10,365 nucleotides of DNA from Thermodesulfovibrionales bacterium (GCA_022013235.1 JAKLQR010000092.1:1-10365), one strand, 5' to 3'; shown: positions 1 to 7,190, numbered from the stretch's first letter. Numbers and translations are program-made. Notes: generated from the letters alone by a model not told the origin.

Positions 1-466
1 AGCTTTCCCCGGATTCTCCCTTTGACTCTTCGCCATTGAACCACCGCGTATTCGGGAGATAGAGAGCGCCGAGCTTCCTTTCCCTTAGTTCCCTGATTGC
101 GAGGTTGACCGAGGTATCGATTCCGGTAATCCCTTTCCCGTTCTCAGCAGGAAATCGCGGGATATGGATCTTTGTGTGAAGTTTCTGCTCAAGGTATTGT
201 ACGATCGGTTCCACTGATTCTTCAGGTCTGCAAAGGATGTTCCCTGTCTTCTTGTCCCTGGGTCTTCCGACATGGGTCATCATGACAGGCCTGCCCCCCC
301 GCTCCACGATGTGAAATAGTGTCCCGATTGTTCTGTCGATCCTGAAAGGATCCCGTATCTCTCCTTGCTTGACTACATTGTGGTCGAAACGGACGAGAAC
401 GATTTTGCCGTTCAGGTCCGCATCCTCGATCAACGGAAGGCCGTGTTCTCTCAGAGTATTCTTCAA
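1..466 (-). CDS. Phosphoglycerate kinase-like protein, N-terminal part (cut by window edge)
   Basis: Reading the minus strand from a TTG at 466-464 gives 155 codons that run off the window. The product matches the N-terminal domain of phosphoglycerate kinase, the cytosolic glycolytic enzyme that moves phosphate between 1,3-bisphosphoglycerate and ADP. Visible substrate-site blocks are VRFDHNV (residues 25-31), the R of DPFRID (R42), THVGRP (64-69) and NTRWFNGEE (139-147). The TTG start is chosen because AGGAGG (473-478) lies six bases upstream, and because a TTGACA promoter lies further upstream. The blocks differ from the textbook forms (VRVDFNVP, SHLGRP, ENLRF), yet the polar residues that bind 3-phosphoglycerate (D28, N30, R42, H65, R68, R141) are present. 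It may be a divergent but active enzyme or a paralogue. The C-terminal nucleotide-binding domain is outside the window, so activity cannot be judged. Confidence 0.85.
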   Translation of the reverse strand, partial: MKNTLREHGLPLIEDADLNGKIVLVRFDHNVVKQGEIRDPFRIDRTIGTLFHIVERGGRPVMMTHVGRPRDKKTGNILCRPEESVEPIVQYLEQKLHTKIHIPRFPAENGKGITGIDTSVNLAIRELRERKLGALYLPNTRWFNGEESKGESGES

Positions 467-472
467 TAGTTA

Positions 473-478
473 CCTCCT
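473..478 (-). promoter_or_regulatory. Ribosome binding site fixing a TTG start
   Basis: AGGAGG on the minus strand lies six bases before the TTG of the phosphoglycerate-kinase-like gene. It is the main argument for this non-ATG start, since no ATG in that frame gives a full N-terminal domain. Confidence 0.75.
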
Positions 479-516
479 GAAATGGTTTCGCGCATTGTTT
501 CCCGGGGTTCAGTCAG

Positions 517-545
517 AGTTTATTGCATCCCGAATCAGTTGTCAA
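517..545 (-). promoter_or_regulatory. Sigma70-type promoter of the phosphoglycerate-kinase-like gene
   Basis: On the minus strand a perfect TTGACA (545-540) is followed after 17 bases by TAAACT (522-517, 4 of 6 consensus bases). Transcription would begin near 510, giving a leader of about 45 bases that contains the AGGAGG site. The exact -35 and ideal spacing make it credible; the -10 box is mediocre. Confidence 0.6.
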
Positions 546-597
546 ACAGGGTGAAATGCAGGTGAGATCCATCGGTGAAAGGGTGTAAAATATAGCT

Positions 598-756
598 ATG
601 GACAAGAAGACGGCAAACAAGAACCCCTGTCCCGACTGTACCTTTTGCCAGTACTGCTCTAATACACGGTGCAACATGTGCCGTGCTCCCCTTCATAAGA
701 AAAGGGGGAAAGAGAAAAAGCCGAAAATCCATAAGCCGCTCTTTCTTAAATTTTAG
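598..756 (+). CDS. Small Cys-rich protein, putative metal-binding (52 aa)
   Basis: ATG to TAG encodes 52 residues. Six cysteines sit in a tight cluster, CPDCTFCQYCSNTRCNMC (residues 11-28): four spaced CX2C, then CX4C and CX2C. A Lys-rich, strongly basic tail follows (KKRGKEKKPK). Such spacing is typical of proteins that bind zinc or an iron-sulfur cluster, and the tail could contact nucleic acid or acidic partners; both roles are inferred. There is no signal peptide or membrane segment, so it is probably cytosolic. The ribosome binding site is weak (AAAGGG about 14 bases upstream), and a TAAAAT box ends six bases before the ATG, which would suit a leaderless transcript. It is divergent from the phosphoglycerate-kinase-like gene and convergent with the lipoprotein gene. 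I believe it is real because of the non-random cysteine pattern, but I do not know its family name. Confidence 0.65.
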   Translation: MDKKTANKNPCPDCTFCQYCSNTRCNMCRAPLHKKRGKEKKPKIHKPLFLKF

Positions 757-787
757 CCTGCTGCAAAGGTGCTTCCTCACTCACTCC

Positions 788-1096
788 TTATCTTCTCTTA
801 TGCCGCCCACGATCAAATTGTCCGGGATAGGGATACCATCCGCGATAGTAGTTCCGATAAGGATACTCACGATGATACGAGAAGTTCGAATAGTTGAGCG
901 AAAAAAAGAACGGCCAGTAGGGATCGGGAGCGAGAGAATAATACGGGGTAGCGTAGGGATAGACGACGGGATAGGAAGCATCGTACCAGTCCATATACCG
1001 TTCTACGGAACGGGTATTCCAGTAATCATAATAAGAGGGCGGATAGCAACCTGCAACGACCAGTATGAAGAATACCATGACCGATATTCTCAGCAT
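788..1096 (-). CDS. Tyr/Pro-rich lipoprotein (102 aa)
   Basis: The N-terminus (MLRISVMVFFILVVAGC) is a type II signal peptide: a short basic start, a hydrophobic core, and the lipobox VAGC with Cys17 as the predicted lipidated residue. The protein should be exported and anchored in a membrane, most likely the outer membrane. The 86-residue mature part has about 20 tyrosines and many prolines and aromatics (YPYATPYY, YPYRNYY, WYPYP) and ends in a basic tail (GRHKRR). No catalytic motif is seen. The start is slightly uncertain: AAAGGAG lies 12 bases before the ATG and a second AAAGGGG directly abuts it, while an in-frame stop just upstream excludes a longer product. I do not recognise the family. 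The signal peptide and mature low-complexity design make a real gene likely. Confidence 0.75.
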   Translation of the reverse strand: MLRISVMVFFILVVAGCYPPSYYDYWNTRSVERYMDWYDASYPVVYPYATPYYSLAPDPYWPFFFSLNYSNFSYHREYPYRNYYRGWYPYPGQFDRGRHKRR

Positions 1097-1130
1097 CCCC
1101 TTTCACTGCTCCTTTCCGTTCTCTTTTTCT

Positions 1131-1161
1131 ATTATAGTGCAGAACGACCTGCATCTGCCAA
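1131..1161 (-). promoter_or_regulatory. Possible promoter of the lipoprotein gene
   Basis: On the minus strand TTGGCA (1161-1156) is followed by a perfect TATAAT (1136-1131). The 19-base spacer is longer than ideal. Transcription would start near 1125, about 28 bases before the ATG, with the AAAGGAG site inside the leader. Confidence 0.45.
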
Positions 1162-1195
1162 ATAGGGGAGAACGCAACAGTGCAAGAGCTTCACG

Positions 1196-1254
1196 GGCGA
1201 CCAACAAAAAGTATCCGCAAGAACACAAGAGGCATTGCCTCTGCAGTTGTCGCC
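1196..1254. repeat. Nested inverted repeats between divergent genes
   Basis: A 15-bp perfect palindrome with one central base (AGAGGCA-T-TGCCTCT, 1228-1242) lies inside a second inverted repeat whose arms are 1196-1205 (GGCGACCAAC) and 1246-1254 (GTTGTCGCC), paired over nine bases with one bulged C. The whole occupies the 226-bp gap between the divergent lipoprotein and PATAN regulator genes. It could be an operator, a cruciform, or a REP-like extragenic repeat. Only one copy is in the window. Confidence 0.5.
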
Positions 1255-1322
1255 TTTACCATCCGGCATTTCTTGTGGTATTCTTTTCCATACTCAAATA
1301 TTCTACTCACAGGTATATACCA

Positions 1323-3137
1323 ATGGCCTTTACCGGTGACTTAGAACATCTCCATATAGTCGATATCATTCAGCTGGTCCATACGACCAGAAAATCAGGC
1401 GCCTTTGCTGTCAAAGGAGAGAAAGGTGAAAGCCGGATTATTTTCGGCAACGGGTATATTGTCGGTGCAAATCATCTCAGCAACAAGGTGCGTATCGGGA
1501 CCGTCCTCGTAAAAATAAATGTCATAACCAGGGAAGATCTCGCGCAGGCCCTTGCAATACAGAAGAAAGCCGGGAAGGACCGCAAACCTTTGCTTGCCAC
1601 CCTGATCGAACTGGGGAAACTGAAACACGAGGATGCATCGAAAGGGCTGAAGAAGCTGATAGAGATGACAATCGTAGAATTGATCGGGTGGACACGCGGA
1701 ACCTTCACATTCGATACGGAAGCGATTGCTGTTTCTCCCGAATGCAGCTATTCCCCCGATTCAATGGAACAGGAGGTGAGCCTCGATGCCCAGATGGTCT
1801 TGATGGACGCGCTCCGTGTTTTTGATGAACGGGAACGCGACCGCGCTGCAGGGAAGCATGTACTGTCCTATGAGGAAGAGTATGCGGACATTATTATACC
1901 GGACAAGCCTGCGCCACGCGAGGAAAAGAGCGCATCCCTTAGCGCAGAAGATCTGGGCCTCGCCGATCTCGACCAGCTGGAAAGAAAAACACCCCAGTCC
2001 CTGCCTCAAAAAGAAATTTTCAGCCCGATCGAAATGCATCGCCAGAACATCAGCGAGACACTGGTCGATTTTTCATCAGAGGAGCAGGAGACCTTTGTCT
2101 CTTTCCTGGAGAAGTCCATAATGAGTGCAGGCGCCAGGACGGAAACGGCAAGGCCTGAGGGCAAGTCCGGCGCGCTTATCCTGTTCAGCAGCGACAAGCT
2201 TATAAAACATTCTATTATGACTATCTGCAAAAATGAGGGCATCCTTGTATTTGCTACGGAAGAAAAAGAAGAACTGGATCGTATCATAGCCCAGTGTCTC
2301 GGCAAAGAGATCCCCTTTATCCTGGTTTTTGACAGCCCCGAAAAGTCAGGGGGTGGACTTTCCGAGGAAACAATTGTCAGTCTGCGAAGGCATGTGAGAG
2401 CACACTATCCCTCCATTCAGAATATTCAACTCGCCTCTCCCCTGGATTACACCTTCACCCTGCAATCTTTTGACGATGGAATGAAGGTGGTTCTTCCCAA
2501 GCCTCTCAGAGACGTCAGAAAAGAGATGTTTATTGAAGATACGATAAAATTTCTGGAGACCTTTAAATTGTATGTCAATGAGGCGTTGCGGGAACAGGAC
2601 GGTCTCTCCGGAACGGCTGCCGGCATGAAGAAATTCAGAGATCGCTTTCTGGCTCTTCGGGAGCTGAACAACCCTCCGGATATTTCCTTTGCCCTCCTTC
2701 AGGCTGTCGCTGAAATGTTCAGCCGCTCGATCACCTTCATAGTGCGTTCTCCGGAACTGATAAGTGAAAAAGCCATCGGGGTTTATGCGGACAAAACTAC
2801 GGAGCCGACTCCGGCCCCAAAACTGAAGGTCCCTCTCACGAACGGCTCGGTTTTCCGTGACGTGATCGAACACGGACAGGTTTTTTTCGGAGACAGTGAA
2901 GATGCAGTGTTGAAGGAATATCTCTTTGAAAAGATCGGCCGGCCCCTGAGATCGACTATACTGCTCCTCCCGGTGAAAATTCAGGGGAAGATCATGGCGC
3001 TGACATATGGAGATTTCGGCAGGGAAGAACCGTCACCTGTTCAGACTGATGTGCTGGAGATGCTGGCCGGTCAGGCAGGGTTGGTTCTCGAAAATGCGCT
3101 CTATCGGAAACATATCAAAAAGGCTTCCCGGAAGTGA
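1323..3137 (+). CDS. PATAN (DUF4388)-receiver-like-GAF regulatory protein (604 aa)
   Basis: The frame is open from 1065, but the protein family begins at the ATG at 1323 (MAFTGDLEHLHIVDIIQL), preceded by a weak AGGT, so I use that start. Residues 1-170 form a PATAN/DUF4388 domain (GDLEHLHIVDIIQLV, RIIFGNGYIVGANH, then the typical closing helix near 155-168, DAQMVLMDALRVFDE). After a charged linker, residues 283-400 resemble a CheY-like receiver. D337 sits at the phospho-acceptor position (FILVFDSPEKSGG) and a KP pair at 393-394 matches the conserved Lys-Pro, while the acidic pair after strand 1 is reduced to SSD. Residues ~430-600 look like a GAF domain. No output enzyme or DNA-binding domain is seen. 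PATAN proteins in other bacteria act in motility and pilus signalling; the PilT-like gene 52 bp downstream fits that role. Confidence 0.85.
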   Translation: MAFTGDLEHLHIVDIIQLVHTTRKSGAFAVKGEKGESRIIFGNGYIVGANHLSNKVRIGTVLVKINVITREDLAQALAIQKKAGKDRKPLLATLIELGKLKHEDASKGLKKLIEMTIVELIGWTRGTFTFDTEAIAVSPECSYSPDSMEQEVSLDAQMVLMDALRVFDERERDRAAGKHVLSYEEEYADIIIPDKPAPREEKSASLSAEDLGLADLDQLERKTPQSLPQKEIFSPIEMHRQNISETLVDFSSEEQETFVSFLEKSIMSAGARTETARPEGKSGALILFSSDKLIKHSIMTICKNEGILVFATEEKEELDRIIAQCLGKEIPFILVFDSPEKSGGGLSEETIVSLRRHVRAHYPSIQNIQLASPLDYTFTLQSFDDGMKVVLPKPLRDVRKEMFIEDTIKFLETFKLYVNEALREQDGLSGTAAGMKKFRDRFLALRELNNPPDISFALLQAVAEMFSRSITFIVRSPELISEKAIGVYADKTTEPTPAPKLKVPLTNGSVFRDVIEHGQVFFGDSEDAVLKEYLFEKIGRPLRSTILLLPVKIQGKIMALTYGDFGREEPSPVQTDVLEMLAGQAGLVLENALYRKHIKKASRK

Positions 3138-3189
3138 CGGGGATCTGGTATTCATTGTAACCAGCATGCAAATTAAAAAGGAACAGACT

Positions 3190-4257
3190 ATGGACATTGC
3201 CACATTCAAACAAATCCTGGAGATTGCCTTTGAAAAGAGGGTTTCAGACATTCATTTCGAAGTCGACAACCCCCCTCTCTTCAGGGCCCGGGGGCATCTG
3301 ATCCGCTCCAAACTGAAAGATCTTACGAAAAAAGATACCGAATTCCTTGCGGACACTGTTCTCCAGCAATGCAACCGGAAGCTCCCTGAAGATATCAGGG
3401 AATTCGATACGTCTTACACATTGCCGGATGTCGGCCGTTTCCGTGCGAGTATCTTCCGTCAGCGGGGGAATATCGGCATCGTGATGCGGGTAATACCTCA
3501 CGACATCGGTACGTTCAAGGAACTGCACCTCCCTCCTGCTCTGGGAAAAATCGTGCAGGCGCCGAACGGCCTCATTCTTGTCACCGGCCCGACAGGCAAT
3601 GGCAAATCTACGACAATGGCGTCGATGATCAGATTCATCAATGAAAATTTCAACTACAATATAATTACTATCGAGGACCCTATCGAATTTATTTTTTCTT
3701 CCGATAAAAGCTGCATCATCCAGAGAGAAGTCAGCATCGATACCGAAAGTTTCAGCGGAGCCTTGCGGGCAGCTATGCGTATGGACCCCGATGTCATCAT
3801 GGTTGGAGAGATGCGCGACCTGGAAACGATCGACGCCTGCATCAAGGCTGCCGAGACGGGACATCTGGTTTTGTCGACCCTCCATACCCATAACGCAGCC
3901 GCCACCATTAACAGAATCGTCGGATACTTCCCCTCGCAGGCGCAGGAAATTATCCGGCAAAGACTGGCGGAGATGCTCGTGGCAACAGTTTCGCTGAAAC
4001 TCGTCACTGATAAAAGCGGTGAATACCTCGTGCCGGTCGTTGAGGTGATGTATTCAACATCGACGATCAAGGCCTGTATCCGGGAAGGCCATCTCGATGA
4101 AATTGAACAATACATTGAAAAAGGGCGCGATGAATACGGCATGCAGACTTTTGACCAGCATTTAATTGAACTCTGCAAACGGGACAGAATAACGATGGAT
4201 GAAGCAAAACGGATTTCCCGCTCTACCGACCTGGAAAGAAAGTTTATGTACTACTAA
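3190..4257 (+). CDS. PilT/PilU-family type IV pilus ATPase (355 aa)
   Basis: This cytoplasmic hexameric ATPase family powers retraction of type IV pili. An N-terminal PAS-like domain (SDIHFE near residue 20) precedes the core: Walker A GPTGNGKST (133-141), Asp box TIEDPIEF (160-167), Walker B DPDVIMVGEMRD (199-210), and His box GHLVLSTLHTHNA with H225, H232 and H234. The C-terminal part has STIKACIREG, corresponding to the AIRNLIRE region of PilT, and GMQTFDQHL, seen in PilT and PilU. Length is normal. The start at 3190 is chosen for AAGGAA six bases upstream; an in-frame ATG at 3166 lacks a ribosome site. The Walker A loop has Asn where most PilT proteins have Ser. Co-transcription with the PATAN regulator is likely. 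I cannot decide between PilT and PilU from sequence alone, so no symbol is given. Confidence 0.92.
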   Translation: MDIATFKQILEIAFEKRVSDIHFEVDNPPLFRARGHLIRSKLKDLTKKDTEFLADTVLQQCNRKLPEDIREFDTSYTLPDVGRFRASIFRQRGNIGIVMRVIPHDIGTFKELHLPPALGKIVQAPNGLILVTGPTGNGKSTTMASMIRFINENFNYNIITIEDPIEFIFSSDKSCIIQREVSIDTESFSGALRAAMRMDPDVIMVGEMRDLETIDACIKAAETGHLVLSTLHTHNAAATINRIVGYFPSQAQEIIRQRLAEMLVATVSLKLVTDKSGEYLVPVVEVMYSTSTIKACIREGHLDEIEQYIEKGRDEYGMQTFDQHLIELCKRDRITMDEAKRISRSTDLERKFMYY

Positions 4258-4284
4258 CCCGCGGGCAACAGGATCGCTGCAATT

Positions 4285-4959
4285 TTAAATAATTCCATTG
4301 AGAATATCAGGTTTGTCGGTGGCGATGCCGTCAACGTCTTTGGCCCTGTAAGTCCTCGCTTCATTTTCGGTGTTGATCGTCCAGACAATTACCTTCAGCC
4401 CTTTTTTATGGGCTTTTCTCACATTTGTCCTGTGCACGAATCTGTACAGAGGGACAATATACTGGGCATCTAGCCTGAGTGCTGCGTCCAAAGGTTTTTT
4501 TAATTTTGTATAAATGAGGCCGGTTTCGATTGTCCTGTCTAGGTCCCTTGCCAGGGCAAGCGATTCTTCGTGAAAGGAAATAATGATCACCCGGTCTGTC
4601 AAATTCATTTTCCTGACTGTCCCGACGACCTTGTCTTCATACCCGACCTCTTTTAATTCCACCAGTATTTTTTCGACCTTGCTCCCGATATACTGCAAGG
4701 CTTCATCGAGGGTGGCAATCCTGCCGCCGGTCAGCTCCTTCAATTCCTTCAGGGTTGCCCCGTTCACGGGCACATCGCGGCCGAAGACCCTTTTCAGATT
4801 GTCATCATGGATGAGAATCAGTTCACCGTCTCCGGAGGTTCGCACATCGAGCTCGACTGCATTCGCCCCAAGTTCGATTGCTTTTCTGAAACTATCGAGA
4901 GTGTTCTCGGTTTCGTAGGCTTTGGCCCCGCGGTGGCCTACTTTAAGGAATGTCGGCAT
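4285..4959 (-). CDS. Glycerophosphodiester phosphodiesterase (GDPD family, 224 aa)
   Basis: The protein hydrolyses glycerophosphodiesters to glycerol 3-phosphate and an alcohol, in phospholipid breakdown or phosphate scavenging. Family landmarks are HRG (residues 9-11), ENT (18-20), the metal site AVELDV (E36, D38), HDDNL beginning at H51, and LVELKE in the next strand. The end, DVDGIATDKPDILNGI, matches the usual GIATDxP closing strand of the TIM barrel. There is no signal peptide, so it is cytosolic, and the length is that of short bacterial forms. The ATG at 4959 gives MPTFLKVGHRG; a GTG three codons upstream (4968) is also possible, and neither has a clear ribosome site. It follows the flavin-reductase gene on the same strand after about 60 bp, so they may share a transcript, though no functional link is evident. 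It converges on the PilT-like gene with 27 bp between stops. Confidence 0.92.
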   Translation of the reverse strand: MPTFLKVGHRGAKAYETENTLDSFRKAIELGANAVELDVRTSGDGELILIHDDNLKRVFGRDVPVNGATLKELKELTGGRIATLDEALQYIGSKVEKILVELKEVGYEDKVVGTVRKMNLTDRVIIISFHEESLALARDLDRTIETGLIYTKLKKPLDAALRLDAQYIVPLYRFVHRTNVRKAHKKGLKVIVWTINTENEARTYRAKDVDGIATDKPDILNGII

Positions 4960-5020
4960 AAAGACCACACAAAAAAGAATGAGAAAGGAAGACTATTTCC
5001 TGAAGAGTGATTGCGCATGA

Positions 5021-5479
5021 TTAGAAATAATCCTCCCAATGGAAGATCAGCGGTTCAACCTTATCTTTCAATAATTTCCCCGTGGTGACTTCCCCGATGA
5101 AAAGGGTGTGGTCGCCGGCGGAAAAGGTATCCACTACTTTGCATTCCAGATATGCCGAGGAACCTTCGAGTACCGGTGAGCCGTGAGGAGCATCGGAATA
5201 GGATATCCCCTGGAATTTGTCGACTTTTCTGCCGCTCTTGAACCCGAAAACCGCAGCGTAGTTCTCCCCGTCTTCATCGATCGTATTGATTGCAAAATAA
5301 CCGGATTCTTTTATCAGATTGTGGGTATACCGTGCAGGGGCGATTGAGACCATGAGCAGAAGAGGCTTCATGGATACCTGGGAAACCCATGCAGCTGTCA
5401 TGCCGTTTATCTTCTCCTTTGTCCTCACCGTAACGATATAGACTCCGTGTGATATTGCTTTTGATACAATTTCCTGCAT
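5021..5479 (-). CDS. Flavin reductase-like, FMN-binding split-barrel protein (152 aa)
   Basis: The sequence has the layout of the flavin reductase domain: HGVYIVTVRT, NGMTAAWVSQVSMKPLLLMVSI, ARYTHNLIKESGYFAINTI, then a central FGFKSGRKVDKF and a final YLECKVVDTFSAGDHTLFIGEV strand pair. Relatives bind FMN and transfer electrons from NAD(P)H or rubredoxin-type partners; the short form resembles the flavin reductase domain of high-molecular-weight rubredoxins in anaerobes. The donor is unknown here and no rubredoxin domain is attached. The frame is open to 5638, but the ATG at 5479 is preferred: GGAGG lies six bases upstream, a good promoter lies at 5519-5547 inside the longer frame, and homology starts at MQEIVSKAI. 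It may be co-transcribed with the downstream phosphodiesterase. Confidence 0.9.
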   Translation of the reverse strand: MQEIVSKAISHGVYIVTVRTKEKINGMTAAWVSQVSMKPLLLMVSIAPARYTHNLIKESGYFAINTIDEDGENYAAVFGFKSGRKVDKFQGISYSDAPHGSPVLEGSSAYLECKVVDTFSAGDHTLFIGEVTTGKLLKDKVEPLIFHWEDYF

Positions 5480-5518
5480 ATCTTCCCTCCTTGTCAGTAA
5501 AGATAGTCGCCTAAAGAA

Positions 5519-5547
5519 AGTATAGGAGAAAGGAGGACCAGGGTCAA
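5519..5547 (-). promoter_or_regulatory. Sigma70-type promoter of the flavin-reductase gene
   Basis: On the minus strand TTGACC (5547-5542) and TATACT (5524-5519), each 5 of 6 consensus bases, are separated by exactly 17 bases. Transcription would start near 5513, giving a leader of about 33 bases with GGAGG before the ATG at 5479. This is the best core-region promoter in the window. Confidence 0.7.
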
Positions 5548-5700
5548 GGCGCTTCACAATCAAGCTGTTTTCTGGGTGAAGAATTGACTCTTGATCCGGG
5601 TGGACAAACCGTGCCGGACTTTCTTTTGAACACTCCATTCAGGCCTTCCTTCAACTTTATGAATCGACTTTGTCTGGATATTTAGCATATAGTATAAGGA

Positions 5701-7029
5701 GTGAGATTTGAAGAACTACGTATTCCGGAGAAGGTGCTTGAGGGAATCAGGGCAGCAGGGTTTACCGAATGTACACCGGTCCAGGAACTGACACTGCCGG
5801 TTGCACTGAGCGGCAAAGACATCGCGGCCCAGGCCCAGACAGGCACCGGAAAGACCGCAAACTTTCTGATCGCGATTTTTTCGCGTATGCTCCAGATGCC
5901 TTCCCCGGGACAGGGATCTTCTCCCCGTGCGCTCATCATTGCCCCGACGCGTGAACTGGTCATCCAGATACATGCCGAGGCGAAACTGCTGAGTGGTTCT
6001 TCAGGCTTCAGGATTGTCCCTGTGTTTGGCGGGATCGACTATCAGAAGCAGCGCGATGACTTAGCCAGAGGCGTTGATATGGTCATAGGAACGCCCGGAA
6101 GGCTTATTGATTATCTCAAACAGAGGGTCTACAACCTGAAGAAGACTCAGTTCCTCGTGATCGATGAGGCAGACCGCCTGTTCGATATGGGCTTCATCAG
6201 CGACGTCAGGTTCCTGCTCAGGCGGATGTCTCCTTACAACAGGCGGCAGTCCATGCTTTTTTCCGCCACATTGTCCCACCGTGTTCTCGAACTATGCTAT
6301 GAATACATGAACATGCCGGAGCGGTTTAGTGTGACGCCGGAAAAATTAACCGTGGAACAGGTCGAGCAGGAGATTTATCATGTCGGCATGGCAGAAAAGG
6401 TCGGCCTTCTCCTCGGAATCATTAAAAATGAACCGGAGGGCCGGTATCTTATCTTCTGCAACACCAAAGCCGCAGCGGAACGGCTTGAAGTTCTCCTGAA
6501 CGCAAATGGTTTTGCTACCTCAGCCATCACCGGAGATCTCCCCCAGAACAAGCGGATTCAGGTGCTCACCCGGTTCAGGGACGGCACGTTATCAATCCTG
6601 GTGGCTACGGATGTGGCAAGCAGGGGGCTCCATATCGAAGGAGTGACGCACGTTATCAATTATGATCTGCCCCAGGATTCGGAGGACTATGTGCACCGTA
6701 TAGGCAGGACAGCCCGTGCAGGAGCGCGCGGCAGGGCGATCAGCCTCGCGTGTGAGGAATACGTCCGTTCCCTCCCGGACATAGAGGAGTATATCAGACA
6801 GAAGATACCGATAACGCCGATGACTGATGCGATGGTAGTCACAGACTATCGCAGGAGGTCAAGACCTGCCGCGAGAAGTACCGTTGCGCGGCAGCAGGGA
6901 AGGCCGTCCAGGGCAACAGGCCGAAAAGAAAAACCTGCACGAACCGGCGGTAAATCACGCGGCTCCGGGCCTGCAGGCCGGCGTCGTACCGAAAGCAGGA
7001 GAGATCCTAAAAAAAATCCGCAGCGCTAA
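5701..7029 (+). CDS. rhlB: DEAD-box ATP-dependent RNA helicase, RhlB-like (442 aa)
   Basis: All helicase motifs are present in order: Q motif (F3 and Q28 in GFTECTPVQ), motif I AQTGTGKT (45-52), PTREL, TPGRL, DEAD (155-158), SAT (188-190), LIFCNTK, ATDVASRGLHI and HRIGRTAR (332-339). RhlB-like features beyond the core include RLIDYLKQ, FRRM-like LRRMSP, MLFSATLSHRVLELCYEYMN and ISLACEEYVRSLPDIEEYI. The last ~55 residues are an Arg/Lys/Pro/Gly-rich tail expected to bind RNA. RhlB unwinds structured RNA, in some bacteria within the degradosome; that partnership is not shown here. The start is odd: the only in-frame candidate is GTG 5701, and AAGGAG overlaps it rather than lying upstream. A TTGTCT-17-TATAAG promoter-like pair at 5670-5698 would initiate at about 5705, inside the first codons. 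The helicase assignment is certain; the RhlB label is likely. Confidence 0.93.
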   Translation: MRFEELRIPEKVLEGIRAAGFTECTPVQELTLPVALSGKDIAAQAQTGTGKTANFLIAIFSRMLQMPSPGQGSSPRALIIAPTRELVIQIHAEAKLLSGSSGFRIVPVFGGIDYQKQRDDLARGVDMVIGTPGRLIDYLKQRVYNLKKTQFLVIDEADRLFDMGFISDVRFLLRRMSPYNRRQSMLFSATLSHRVLELCYEYMNMPERFSVTPEKLTVEQVEQEIYHVGMAEKVGLLLGIIKNEPEGRYLIFCNTKAAAERLEVLLNANGFATSAITGDLPQNKRIQVLTRFRDGTLSILVATDVASRGLHIEGVTHVINYDLPQDSEDYVHRIGRTARAGARGRAISLACEEYVRSLPDIEEYIRQKIPITPMTDAMVVTDYRRRSRPAARSTVARQQGRPSRATGRKEKPARTGGKSRGSGPAGRRRTESRRDPKKNPQR

Positions 7030-7190
7030 GAATTCAAATATTTTTCAGGCATGCGCCTTCACCGGCATAAGTACAAATCAGGGGAGGCTATGAATAATCA
7101 GTATCTGCCGGCAGTTGATTCTCATTAAAAACGAACACTTTTTTTACCAAAAATTGACCCCTTTAGTGTATGTGATGTCCTTCCTGAAAG

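Noticed and set aside
1065..1322. Upstream in-frame extension of the PATAN regulator gene
   Set aside because: The extension has no domain similarity, contains the nested palindrome and overlaps the lipoprotein promoter; the family starts at 1323.
2346..2873. Open frame of 175 codons on the minus strand
   Set aside because: It is antisense to the PATAN-GAF gene and has no motif or supported start.
3244..3960. Long open frame of 238 codons on the minus strand
   Set aside because: It lies entirely opposite the PilT-like ATPase, has no recognisable motif and is a shadow of that gene.
4981..5001. AGGAA/TTCCT hairpin between the flavin-reductase and phosphodiesterase genes as a terminator
   Set aside because: The stem is five weak pairs and the T-run on the minus strand is too far downstream.
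5480..5638. N-terminal extension of the flavin-reductase frame
   Set aside because: A good promoter at 5519-5547 and a GGAGG before 5479 place the start inside; the extra residues do not fit the family.
7139..7165. T-run followed by CCAAAAATTGACCCC, suspected remnant of another insertion sequence end or a helicase terminator
   Set aside because: No paired end was found and no GC-rich hairpin precedes the T-run, so neither reading is supported.
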